Below are positions 27,886 through 35,663 of a stretch of DNA of 64,000 bases, piece after piece. How positions within the stretch are numbered: position 1 is the first letter of the stretch; each line of letters starts with the position of its first letter. Both the position numbers and the translations under genes were made by a program. The stretch comes from Pseudomonas sp. H9 (GTDB lineage Bacteria > Pseudomonadota > Gammaproteobacteria > Pseudomonadales > Pseudomonadaceae). The notes under the pieces are model-generated. The model was not told the origin of the DNA and did no database searches. It was given only the letters and a program-made list of their open reading frames with translations. The stretch lies in the NCBI RefSeq assembly GCF_004353925.1, contig NZ_SMOK01000039.1, positions 186,001 to 250,000 of the forward strand, written 5' to 3'.

Positions 27886-28668
27886 TCAAAGCGCCCAGTT
27901 TACCTCACTCAGGTAGCGACCGATCAGGGCAAGGCCGCTGGCCAGTACCAGCCAGGTAATCAGGCGAACAAAGGTTTCTCGCGACATCCCCAGGGTCAGG
28001 CGCCGCCCCAGACAGAGCCCGGCTACCATCATCGGCACCAGACACAGAGCGAGCAGCAGCAACGGCAGGTCCGCGTACACCCCCGCCACGAGGAAAAGAC
28101 TCAGGCGCACCACCGTACTGCAGCTGATCAGCGCGCTCTGAGTCGCCCGGGCCTGCTCTTGGGAAAGCAGGCGAGCATTGAGGTAAATCGCATAGAGAAA
28201 GCCACCACTGCCGAACAAGGCCCCGAACAAACCGCCCGCAGTTCCCATTGGCACCGACCAAGCGGCCGAGAGCTGCGTCGGCCTGACGCTTACCGTCAGG
28301 CTATACAAGGCGTAGGCGCTGACAAACAGCCCCATACCCAGCATCAACAGATCGGACTTGAGGCTGAGCAGAAACACCACACCCAGGCTGCAGCCCAGCG
28401 CCATGCACGGCAACAGGCGGAACAATTCTGCGCGGGCCACGGCCTTGCGCGTCGGCAGCCAGTTGCCGAAAGCGGCGACAAAATCCAGCAGTACCAGCAA
28501 CGGGATGATCCGCGACAGGGGCATGAAGTTGATCAGCACAGGCCCAGCCACCAGCGCTGTACCAAAACCCGCGACGCCGAAGACGATATAAGCAGCCCCG
28601 ACCCCCAGCAGGATCCACAGCCATTCAAAGGAGGTCAAAGGCAGTTGAGCAAACAAGGTCGAGAGCAT
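27886..28668 (-). CDS. TauE/SafE family sulfite/organosulfur exporter-like membrane protein
   Basis: A 260-aa protein with about eight membrane segments. The N-terminal repeat of the family is visible (YIVFGVAGFGTALVAGPVLI) and the second half has the matching GGLFGALFGSGGFLYAIYL. Family members export sulfite, sulfoacetate or similar anions; the substrate here is unknown. ATG 28668 (MLSTLFAQLPLT) is chosen over a longer frame that would overlap the promoter region of the divergent LysR gene, 103 bases away. That regulator may control it. Confidence 0.85.
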   Translation of the reverse strand: MLSTLFAQLPLTSFEWLWILLGVGAAYIVFGVAGFGTALVAGPVLINFMPLSRIIPLLVLLDFVAAFGNWLPTRKAVARAELFRLLPCMALGCSLGVVFLLSLKSDLLMLGMGLFVSAYALYSLTVSVRPTQLSAAWSVPMGTAGGLFGALFGSGGFLYAIYLNARLLSQEQARATQSALISCSTVVRLSLFLVAGVYADLPLLLLALCLVPMMVAGLCLGRRLTLGMSRETFVRLITWLVLASGLALIGRYLSEVNWAL

Positions 28669-28770
28669 GGTGGTCGCCAACGGTGAAGGTGGGAAAACTT
28701 TACCCAGCATCAAGCTATGCCGACTAATATGCATTTACGCCACCAGCCATCTTGAAACGGCATACCGCTA

Positions 28771-29652
28771 ATGATCTCTACCCGCCAGTTGAGGTACTTC
28801 GTCGAAATCGCCGAAAGCGGCAGTTTCAGCGCCGCTGCCGAGCGTCTGTTCATTGCCCAGTCGGCCCTGAGCCGGCAGATCAAAGAACTTGAGTCGCACC
28901 TCGATACCTTGCTGTTTGAGCGCACTGCTCGCCAACCTCGACTGACAGCTGCAGGGCAGGCCTTTTTGCCGAGGGCGCGTACCTTGTTGATTGACCTGGA
29001 CAAAGCCGAACGCCTTGCTCGGGAGGTCGGCCAAGGCGTACGCGGCAACCTGCGCCTCAATCATTCCAGCACCGTGCCATTGACCGGGCACCTGCTGAGC
29101 CGGCTCAGCGGTTATCTGAAAAGCCACCCGGAAGTTGCCATGGAGATCGCCCAGCAATCCTCTGAGGCACAGCTTGTAGAGCTTGCAGAAGACCGCCTTG
29201 AAATAGGCCTGCTGCGCTTGCCGGTGCTGCGCCAGCATGAAGGGCTTTGTGTGCAGCCGCTGTTTGACGAGCCGTTGTTGCTGGCCGTCTGCGAGGATCA
29301 TCCGCTGGCCAGGCACTCCAGCGTTAGCGTGGCGCAGTTGCGTGATGAGGCCTTTATTTCCATCCCTCATCACCAACGCGGTGGCTTGAGCTATTTGTCT
29401 GCCGAGTTGTGCATGGCGGCGGGTTTCTTTCCGAAAGCAGCACGGGTGGTGTCGCGCAAGACCACACAGTTGCAGTTGATCCAGGCAGGTTTTGGTGTGG
29501 CTTTGTTGCCGCAATGCATGCAGGAGATTGCTCCGCCATCACTGCGGTTCATTGCCCTGACGGATGAAGGATGCCGCAGTACGGTGGCGCTGGCCTGCCG
29601 CCGTGATGCCGGGCCATTGGTGCGCCAGGTTGTCGAACACATGGCTACGTAG
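28771..29652 (+). CDS. LysR-family transcriptional regulator
   Basis: A 293-aa regulator with an N-terminal winged helix-turn-helix (LRYFVEIAESGSFSAAAERL, then QSALSRQIKELESHLDTLLF) and a C-terminal LysR substrate-binding domain (about residues 88-290). It is divergent from the TauE/SafE gene, the classic arrangement in which the regulator controls the neighbour and itself. The TAG stop (29650-29652) falls within a degenerate REP border, GTAGGAG. The effector is unknown. Confidence 0.92.
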   Translation: MISTRQLRYFVEIAESGSFSAAAERLFIAQSALSRQIKELESHLDTLLFERTARQPRLTAAGQAFLPRARTLLIDLDKAERLAREVGQGVRGNLRLNHSSTVPLTGHLLSRLSGYLKSHPEVAMEIAQQSSEAQLVELAEDRLEIGLLRLPVLRQHEGLCVQPLFDEPLLLAVCEDHPLARHSSVSVAQLRDEAFISIPHHQRGGLSYLSAELCMAAGFFPKAARVVSRKTTQLQLIQAGFGVALLPQCMQEIAPPSLRFIALTDEGCRSTVALACRRDAGPLVRQVVEHMAT

Positions 29653-29719
29653 GAGTCAGCTTACCCAGCGATTGCATTCTGTCTGACACATCGCATCGCG
29701 GGGCAAGCCCGCTCCTACC
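29649..29719. repeat. REP pair with a degenerate left half
   Basis: The right half is canonical (ATCGCGGGGCAAGCCCGCTC). The left half (GTAGGAGTCAGCTTACCCAG) carries several substitutions relative to the consensus and is an older, decaying copy. It overlaps the stop codon of the LysR gene. Confidence 0.85.
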
Positions 29720-29766
29720 GGTGATGGAGTGCCACGCCAAGGCACATTCCTTTATGATGCTGCCCC

Positions 29767-31146
29767 ATGATCAAAGACCCTTTCGAAAGACTCGGCCTGG
29801 ACCGCGAAGTCCTTACCGTCAGCCAGCTCAACGGCCGCGCCCGGGTGCTGCTCGAAGATGTGTTTCGCAATGTCTGGGTTGAAGGCGAGATATCCAACCT
29901 CGCCCGCCCAGCCTCCGGCCACGTCTATTTCACCCTCAAAGACAGCGGTGCTCAGGTGCGCTGCGCCTTGTTTCGCCAGAATGCGGTGCGGGTTCGTCAG
30001 GCCCTGCGCGACGGCCTGGCGGTCAAGGTGCGCGGCAAGGTCTCGCTGTTTGAAGGCCGTGGCGACTATCAACTGATCCTCGACACAGTCGAGCCCGCCG
30101 GCGATGGTGCGCTGCGCCTGGCATTTGAAGCACTCAAGGAAAAGCTCGGCGCTGAAGGTCTGTTCAGTGCCGAGCGCAAGGTGGCCCTACCCGTCCACCC
30201 GCAACGCATCGGCATTGTCAGCTCGCCAACCGGTGCGGTAATCCGCGACATCATCAGTGTGTTCCGCCGCCGCGCTCCGCAAGTCGAACTGACCCTGATT
30301 CCAACCGCCGTGCAAGGCCGAGAAGCGATCAATCAGATCGTCCGCGCGCTGCAATTGGCCGACAGTGGTGGCTTCGATGCGCTGATCCTGGCCCGTGGTG
30401 GTGGTTCGCTGGAAGACCTCTGGTGCTTCAACGAAGAGGCGGTGGCACGAGCGATTGCCGCCTGCGTTACACCGATCGTCAGCGCTGTCGGCCATGAAAC
30501 CGATGTATCGATCAGTGACTTTGTCGCCGATGTACGCGCCCCAACGCCGTCGGCCGCTGCCGAGCTGTTGGCGCCGGACAGCAGCGACTTGCAGCGACGC
30601 ATCGACAGCCTCAAGCGACGCCTGCTACTGCGTATTCAAAGCCGTCTGAGCCATGACCGCCTGCGCCTCGACAGCCTGACCCGACGCCTGCGCCACCCCG
30701 GCGAACGTCTGCGCCAACAAGCGCAACGCCTGGATGACCTGGACATGCGCTTGCGCCGAGCCTTCGAACAACGCCTGAATCAACGCCGCGAGCGTTTGGC
30801 CCGCCTCGACACCCGCCTGGCGGCGCAACATCCTGGTCGCACCCTGGCCCTGCTCAAGCAGCGCCTGGACAGCCTGTCCGAACGCTTGCCCCGAGCCATG
30901 CGCGAAACACTTAAAGACCGTCGTCAGCGCCTTCAGGCACATATGCAGACCCTGCATGTGGTCAGCCCTCTGGCTACTTTGGGACGCGGCTACAGCATCC
31001 TGCTCGATGAGCGCGGCCAGGCCATTCGTAGCGCCGCCCAGACCCAAAACGGTCAGCGCCTGAAAGCCCGCCTGGGCGAAGGTGAACTGCAAGTACGCGT
31101 TGAAGACAACCACCTGACCCCGGTCACGCTTTCATTACTGGACTGA
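29767..31146 (+). CDS. xseA: Exodeoxyribonuclease VII large subunit
   Basis: A 459-aa subunit of ExoVII, which degrades single-stranded DNA in both directions. An N-terminal OB-fold (NVWVEGEISNLARPASGHVY) is followed by the catalytic domain (RIGIVSSPTGAVIRDIISVF, ILARGGGSLEDLWCFNEEAV, SAVGHETDVSISDFVADVRA) and a long Arg/Leu-rich coiled coil. The start is ATG 29767. The M23 peptidase gene starts 3 bases after the stop and is probably cotranscribed. The small subunit xseB is not in the window. Confidence 0.97.
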   Translation: MIKDPFERLGLDREVLTVSQLNGRARVLLEDVFRNVWVEGEISNLARPASGHVYFTLKDSGAQVRCALFRQNAVRVRQALRDGLAVKVRGKVSLFEGRGDYQLILDTVEPAGDGALRLAFEALKEKLGAEGLFSAERKVALPVHPQRIGIVSSPTGAVIRDIISVFRRRAPQVELTLIPTAVQGREAINQIVRALQLADSGGFDALILARGGGSLEDLWCFNEEAVARAIAACVTPIVSAVGHETDVSISDFVADVRAPTPSAAAELLAPDSSDLQRRIDSLKRRLLLRIQSRLSHDRLRLDSLTRRLRHPGERLRQQAQRLDDLDMRLRRAFEQRLNQRRERLARLDTRLAAQHPGRTLALLKQRLDSLSERLPRAMRETLKDRRQRLQAHMQTLHVVSPLATLGRGYSILLDERGQAIRSAAQTQNGQRLKARLGEGELQVRVEDNHLTPVTLSLLD

Positions 31147-31149
31147 ACC

Positions 31150-31974
31150 ATGCCTCGTCTGTTTGCCCCGCTGATGCTGCTGTGCCTTATGTTCGCCAGC
31201 AGCGCCCAGGCCAGCTACATCACCCGTCAACTGAACAAACCGGTCCCCGGTGGCGTGGCAGTCATCAACCTGGGCCCAGCCGCCCAGGCACCCAGCGCTC
31301 GCTTTGATGGCAAACCGGTACTGGTGGTCAAAGAGCAGGACAACTGGCTGGCTATTGTTGGCCTGCCGCTGACACAAAAAACTGGCCCGGCACAGCTCAC
31401 CCAAGGTACGCGTACGCTGAACTTTACTGTGGGCAGCAAGAAGTACCCGGAGCAGCGCATCACCCTGAAGAACAAGCGTCAGGTCAACCCTGACCCGGCC
31501 GACCTCAAGCGCATCGACGCCGAGCTGGCCGAACAGCTCAAGGCCTACCGCAGCTTCAGCCCGACCTTGCCCAGCAACCTGCTGCTCGACAAACCGGTCA
31601 ATGGCCCACTGTCGAGCAAGTTCGGCGTACGCCGCTTCTTCAATGGCGAAGAGCGCAACCCGCACGCCGGCCTGGATTTCGCCGTGCCCGCCGGTACCCC
31701 GATCAAGACCCCGGCCAATGGCAAAGTGATTCTGGTGGGCAATTACTTCTTCAATGGCAAGACCGTGTTCGTCGATCACGGCCAGGGCTTTATCAGCATG
31801 TTCTGCCACATGTCGAAAATCGACGTGAAGCCTGGCCAGCAGCTGAGTCGAGGAGCCATCGTCGGACGGGTCGGCGCAACCGGGCGTGCCACCGGCCCAC
31901 ACATGCACTGGAATGTCAGCCTCAACGATGCACGGGTAGACCCAGCTATTTTCATCGGTGCCTTCCAGCCCTGA
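31150..31974 (+). CDS. M23-family peptidoglycan metallopeptidase, periplasmic
   Basis: A 274-aa protein with a signal peptide (MPRLFAPLMLLCLMFASSAQA), an N-terminal beta-rich region, and a LytM/M23 domain from about residue 160. The zinc motif is complete: HAGLDFAVP (H-x3-D) and HMHWNV (H-x-H), with a further His in FCHMSKID. It should therefore be an active DD-endopeptidase, unlike degenerate LytM activators. It starts 3 bases after xseA. A REP cluster follows. Confidence 0.93.
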   Translation: MPRLFAPLMLLCLMFASSAQASYITRQLNKPVPGGVAVINLGPAAQAPSARFDGKPVLVVKEQDNWLAIVGLPLTQKTGPAQLTQGTRTLNFTVGSKKYPEQRITLKNKRQVNPDPADLKRIDAELAEQLKAYRSFSPTLPSNLLLDKPVNGPLSSKFGVRRFFNGEERNPHAGLDFAVPAGTPIKTPANGKVILVGNYFFNGKTVFVDHGQGFISMFCHMSKIDVKPGQQLSRGAIVGRVGATGRATGPHMHWNVSLNDARVDPAIFIGAFQP

Positions 31975-31983
31975 TCGAAACCA

Positions 31984-32072
31984 GTAGGAGCGGGCTTGCT
32001 GTGGGAGCGGGCTTGCCCCGCGATGCGATGTAACAGACAGTCCGCAATCGCGGGGCAAGCCCGCTCCCACCG
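31984..32072. repeat. REP pair with an extra truncated half
   Basis: GTAGGAGCGGGCTTGCTG (a truncated half) is fused directly to a full unit, GTGGGAGCGGGCTTGCCCCG, followed by the inverted partner. This is a mirror image of the nested copy after mltF. Confidence 0.9.
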
Positions 32073-32236
32073 GCGCACTGACAGCGGATTTCTCAAGCTC
32101 GCCGCTCACCGCAATAAAATATGAGCTACCACCAATTAGCCGCTATTAAATTTCGACTTATTGGTTTTTTTAAGCATTCCTATCAATTTTTTCTCAACGC
32201 TTGCCATCTTTAACCCCACTGGGTAGGGTTGAAGGC

Positions 32237-32314
32237 ATGAAAACCTTTCAGACCCTCATTCTGCTTCGCCAACATCGCAGCCTCTGCCTGGTCAGTGCAC
32301 GACTACCAAGCTGA
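32237..32314 (+). CDS. Candidate leucine-rich leader peptide of leuA
   Basis: A 25-codon open frame (ATG 32237 to TGA 32312-32314) ending 80 bases before leuA. It reads MKTFQTLILLRQHRSLCLVS followed by ARLPS: six Leu in 25 residues plus Ile and Val. Enterobacterial leu operons use a Leu-rich leader for attenuation, so the position and composition fit. I could not find a strong terminator hairpin with a T-run between it and leuA, so the mechanism may differ (for example ribosome stalling affecting leuA translation). It lies in a relatively AT-rich spacer (32100-32394) that otherwise holds only the leuA promoter region. Confidence 0.5.
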   Translation: MKTFQTLILLRQHRSLCLVSARLPS

Positions 32315-32394
32315 ATCGCGTCGCCTCGCCTTTTCATCTCGTTTTCGTTCGGCAGGCCACCTTCATCAGGCCGCACACTAAAGGATTGCTTTTC

Positions 32395-34071
32395 ATGACC
32401 ATGCTCAAAGACCCTTCGAAAAAATACAGCGCCTTCCCTACCGTCAACTTGCCTGACCGTACCTGGCCATCGAAGACCATCACCCAGACGCCAATCTGGT
32501 GCAGCTCCGACCTGCGTGATGGCAACCAGTCGTTGATCGAGCCAATGGATGCGGCGAAGAAGCTGCGCTTCTGGAAGACCCTGGTCAGTGTCGGCGTGAA
32601 AGAGATCGAGGCCTCCTTCCCTTCGGCTTCGCAAACCGATTTCGACTTCGTTCGTACCCTGATCGAAGATGGCCATATTCCGGATGACACCACCATTCAG
32701 GTGCTGACCCAGGCCCGTGAAGACCTGATCGCTCGCACCTTCGAATCGTTGCGCGGTGCGAAAAAAGCCATCGTCCACCTGTACAACGCCACCAGCCCGT
32801 CGTTCCGCCGCATCGTTTTTAACCAAGACAAGCAAGGCGTGAAAGACATCGCGGTGAACGCTGCCAAGCTGTTCGTCAAATATGCCGCCCAGCAACCAGA
32901 AACCCAGTGGACGTTCCAGTACTCGCCTGAAACCTTCAGCGCCACCGAACTGGAATTTGCCAAGGAAGTCTGTGACGCCGTGATCGAGGTGTGGAACCCG
33001 ACGCCTGAGCACAAGATCATCCTCAACCTGCCGGCCACCGTTGAAGTCTCGACGCCGAACATCTACGCCGACCAGATCGAGTGGTTTGGCCGTAACGTCA
33101 ACCGTCGTGACAGCGTGATCATCAGCCTGCACACCCACAACGACCGTGGCACTGGTGTCGCCGCTACTGAGCTGGGCTTGATGGCCGGTGCCGATCGCGT
33201 TGAAGGCTGCCTGTTCGGTAACGGTGAGCGTACCGGTAACGTCGACCTGGTGACCTTGGCCTTGAACCTCTACACCCAAGGCCTGGACCCACAACTGGAC
33301 TTCTCCGACATCGATGGCGTGCGCAAGGTAGTTGAGGAGTGCAACCAGATTCCGGTGCACCCACGTCACCCGTATGTTGGCGACCTGGTCCACACCGCTT
33401 TCTCCGGCTCGCACCAGGATGCCATCCGCAAAGGCTTCAGCCAGCAGAAAGACGATGCCAAGTGGGAAGTACCGTACCTGCCGATCGACCCGGCCGACAT
33501 CGGCCGCAGCTACGAGGCGGTCATCCGCGTCAACAGCCAGTCGGGCAAAGGCGGTATCACTTACCTGCTCGAACAGGAATACGGCATCAGCTTGCCACGC
33601 CGCATGCAGATCGAGTTCAGCCAAGTGGTTCAGGGTGAAACCGACCGCCTCGGCCTGGAAATGACTGCCCAGCAGATCTACAGCTTGCTGCACCGCGAAT
33701 ACTTGCAAGCCAACTCGCCATACGCTCTGGTCAGCCACCGCTTGCAGGAAGAGAACGGCAACAGCAAGGTTGAAGTTGAAGTGTCCAGTGAAGGTGAAAC
33801 CACCCTGCACTGGCACGGCAAAGGCAACGGCGCCCTGGAAGCGCTGGTCGCAGGCTTGCCAGTGGCCGTGGAAATCATGGACTACAACGAGCACGCCATC
33901 GGTGCCGGCACCAACGCCAAAGCTGCTGCGTACATTGAATTGCGCGTTGCCGGTGGCCGTCCGGTGCACGGCGTAGGTATCGATGAGAACATCACCACCG
34001 CCAGCTTCAAGGCACTGTTCAGCGCCCTGAACCGCTCGCTGACGCAACAGGCTGCAAGTAAAGCCGCCTGA
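32395..34071 (+). CDS. leuA: 2-isopropylmalate synthase
   Basis: A 558-aa enzyme that condenses acetyl-CoA with 2-oxoisovalerate, the first step of leucine synthesis. The HMGL-like TIM barrel has the metal/substrate motif CSSDLRDGNQSL near residue 40 and SLHTHNDRGTGVAATELGLM with the metal-binding His pair; the C-terminal regulatory domain carries leucine feedback control. The start is ATG 32395 (MTMLKDPSKKY), the usual N-terminus in Pseudomonas. A leader-peptide candidate lies upstream and an intrinsic terminator lies 20 bases behind. Confidence 0.97.
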   Translation: MTMLKDPSKKYSAFPTVNLPDRTWPSKTITQTPIWCSSDLRDGNQSLIEPMDAAKKLRFWKTLVSVGVKEIEASFPSASQTDFDFVRTLIEDGHIPDDTTIQVLTQAREDLIARTFESLRGAKKAIVHLYNATSPSFRRIVFNQDKQGVKDIAVNAAKLFVKYAAQQPETQWTFQYSPETFSATELEFAKEVCDAVIEVWNPTPEHKIILNLPATVEVSTPNIYADQIEWFGRNVNRRDSVIISLHTHNDRGTGVAATELGLMAGADRVEGCLFGNGERTGNVDLVTLALNLYTQGLDPQLDFSDIDGVRKVVEECNQIPVHPRHPYVGDLVHTAFSGSHQDAIRKGFSQQKDDAKWEVPYLPIDPADIGRSYEAVIRVNSQSGKGGITYLLEQEYGISLPRRMQIEFSQVVQGETDRLGLEMTAQQIYSLLHREYLQANSPYALVSHRLQEENGNSKVEVEVSSEGETTLHWHGKGNGALEALVAGLPVAVEIMDYNEHAIGAGTNAKAAAYIELRVAGGRPVHGVGIDENITTASFKALFSALNRSLTQQAASKAA

Positions 34072-34091
34072 CGCTAAGCCCGTTGCACAAG

Positions 34092-34121
34092 AGCCCGCCT
34101 ATTTCAGGCGGGCTTTTTTTT
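34092..34121 (+). terminator. Rho-independent terminator of leuA
   Basis: A 9-bp GC-rich stem (AGCCCGCCT / AGGCGGGCT) with a 5-base loop and eight T. It should separate leuA from the accessory cluster that follows. Confidence 0.95.
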
Positions 34122-34163
34122 AGCGCAATTTTAAAACGCCATCACTTTGATCTTAGGCGTCGT

Positions 34164-34169
34164 TATACT
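34164..34169 (+). promoter_or_regulatory. Possible -10 element for the accessory cluster
   Basis: TATACT lies about 90 bases before the first cluster gene and after the leuA terminator. No good -35 hexamer is visible at 16-18 bases, so this is a weak call. Confidence 0.25.
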
Positions 34170-34218
34170 GCGGCTCAGTTCCACATTTGTAGACATACCC
34201 ACACCTGTAAGGACGCAG

Positions 34219-34257
34219 ATGAACCACGCGCAGCCCTGCTCCAAGGTCAAGCCATGA
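34219..34257 (+). CDS. Mini-ORF coupled to the first cluster gene
   Basis: ATG 34219 has a well-placed GGA (AAGGACGCAG) and encodes 12 residues (MNHAQPCSKVKP). Its TGA overlaps the ATG of the 466-aa gene (ATGA at 34254-34257). It may be a translational-coupling leader, or chance; there is no evidence that the peptide has a function. Confidence 0.3.
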   Translation: MNHAQPCSKVKP

Positions 34258-35654
34258 AGGGCATGGCTTCCAGCACCTTGATGGCTATCGTCGAAGATCA
34301 TTCCCGTAGCTATGAGCTACGCATGAACGAGGCCGATCATGCCCGGTTGCCCCTCGTGGAACGCTACCTGCGCATACAGCAGGAACTCATCGACTACCTC
34401 AGCCCGATCGTTGCTCACACCTTCCGCCCCGTATCCGGTGCTCAGGCAACGATGGCCCAACGAATGAACGCCAGCCGTGCCGAGCATGAACGCCTGCGCA
34501 AGCTGTTGGCCGAACAGGAACGGGATATCGCCCAGGCGCTACGCAGCTCCAGGGAAGTGCGCACACAGCGCGATGAAATCGACCGCCAGGCACAGGCCAG
34601 GCTGGAGCGCTCACCTGAGTACCAGCGCGCGTCGCAACACCTTCAGCATGCGCTGGCCGCCGAGCAACAAGCTGAAGCGGATTACGCCGAAGTGCTCGCC
34701 GAATGCACCGCCAAGCTTCCACAGTACCAGGTGCACCCGATCTACACCTTTTTGCGACATCGTCACTACGGCATGGCCGAGTACAGAGGCGGCCGTGTAG
34801 CACGCGTACTCGACGACTGGCTGGCCAAGCGGGTCAACTTTCGCAGCAACCTGGAAAACGAGCGGACGTTGTGGGAAATGCAGCACTACAACGAAACACT
34901 GCGAAGCGAACGGCAAGCCAATCTGGAAGCATTGCAGCAGAGCATGTACGACCTGCAAGACGAAGCACAGCGCACCGCGGGCAAAGAAGCGCTCAACATC
35001 AAGCAGAAGCTGCTCACTCGCCAGCTATTCGCCGCCAAACAGCGTGCCAAAGAACTGCAGGCTGAGCGCTTGCCGCTGATCACCAATGAAGACCCAGACT
35101 TTCAGGCAGGGTTGCAATTGATCAGCGAGCAGACCGGTGGCAAAAGCATGAAGGACGTGCTGGAAGAGCTGACTCCGGTGCTGGCCTCAAACCCACAAGC
35201 AGGTGCACGCTTGCAAGCCTTGTGCACTGAGCACCAAAACATCCTTCAGGAACTGGACAACTGCTACGAGCAGCAACTCGCCGCCGATGATGCCTTCGCA
35301 CTGGCCAAAGACCTTGAGATCGAACTGCGGCACTACCTGTTCGGTGACGTAGAGTGCGACGAAGACTGCGACTGCGAGTGCCACTGCACGCCTCATTTGC
35401 ACGGCTGTTCAGATGAAAGTTGCAACGTTCAGGACTGCAACTGTTCGTGTCACCAGGAGTGCGTCTGCGGCTACAACTACGACAGCGGTGAATACTTCAA
35501 CGCCTCGCTGGACGTCGCTCAGCTGCTGAGCAGTTACATGAAACGCGATATCACCCTTGATTACCTGCTGGGCCTGCTCGATGCCCAGTTCCTGCCCGAC
35601 GACGAAACAACCCCCTACCTGCATTCGTCAGCCACCGGCTGCGCCACATCGTAA
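34254..35654 (+). CDS. Uncharacterised coiled-coil protein with a 12-Cys cluster (cassette gene 1)
   Basis: A 466-aa soluble protein not matching any family I can name. Residues about 75-145 and 215-290 are Arg/Glu/Gln-rich and coiled-coil-like (for example LAEQERDIAQALRSSREVRT). A conserved middle block (IYTFLRHRHYGMAEYRGG, then LDDWLAKRVNFRSNLENE, about residues 160-210) recurs in a small paralogue at 37942. Residues 368-405 hold 12 Cys and several His and acidic residues (CDEDCDCECHC ... CNCSCHQECVC), a likely metal-binding cluster. There is no signal peptide or membrane segment. ATG 34254 has AAGG 7 bases upstream. The next gene starts 9 bases after its stop, so genes 1-3 look like an operon. 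Confidence 0.8.
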   Translation: MKGMASSTLMAIVEDHSRSYELRMNEADHARLPLVERYLRIQQELIDYLSPIVAHTFRPVSGAQATMAQRMNASRAEHERLRKLLAEQERDIAQALRSSREVRTQRDEIDRQAQARLERSPEYQRASQHLQHALAAEQQAEADYAEVLAECTAKLPQYQVHPIYTFLRHRHYGMAEYRGGRVARVLDDWLAKRVNFRSNLENERTLWEMQHYNETLRSERQANLEALQQSMYDLQDEAQRTAGKEALNIKQKLLTRQLFAAKQRAKELQAERLPLITNEDPDFQAGLQLISEQTGGKSMKDVLEELTPVLASNPQAGARLQALCTEHQNILQELDNCYEQQLAADDAFALAKDLEIELRHYLFGDVECDEDCDCECHCTPHLHGCSDESCNVQDCNCSCHQECVCGYNYDSGEYFNASLDVAQLLSSYMKRDITLDYLLGLLDAQFLPDDETTPYLHSSATGCATS

Positions 35655-35663
35655 GGACACCCC

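Noticed and set aside
32248..34047. A 599-codon frame antisense to leuA
   Set aside because: Shadow of leuA; no motif, and it runs over the leader region and terminator side of the true gene.
34147..34169. A full sigma-70 promoter TTGATC...TATACT before the accessory cluster
   Set aside because: The spacing between the two hexamers is only 11 bases, too short for a working promoter. Only the -10-like element is noted, at low confidence.
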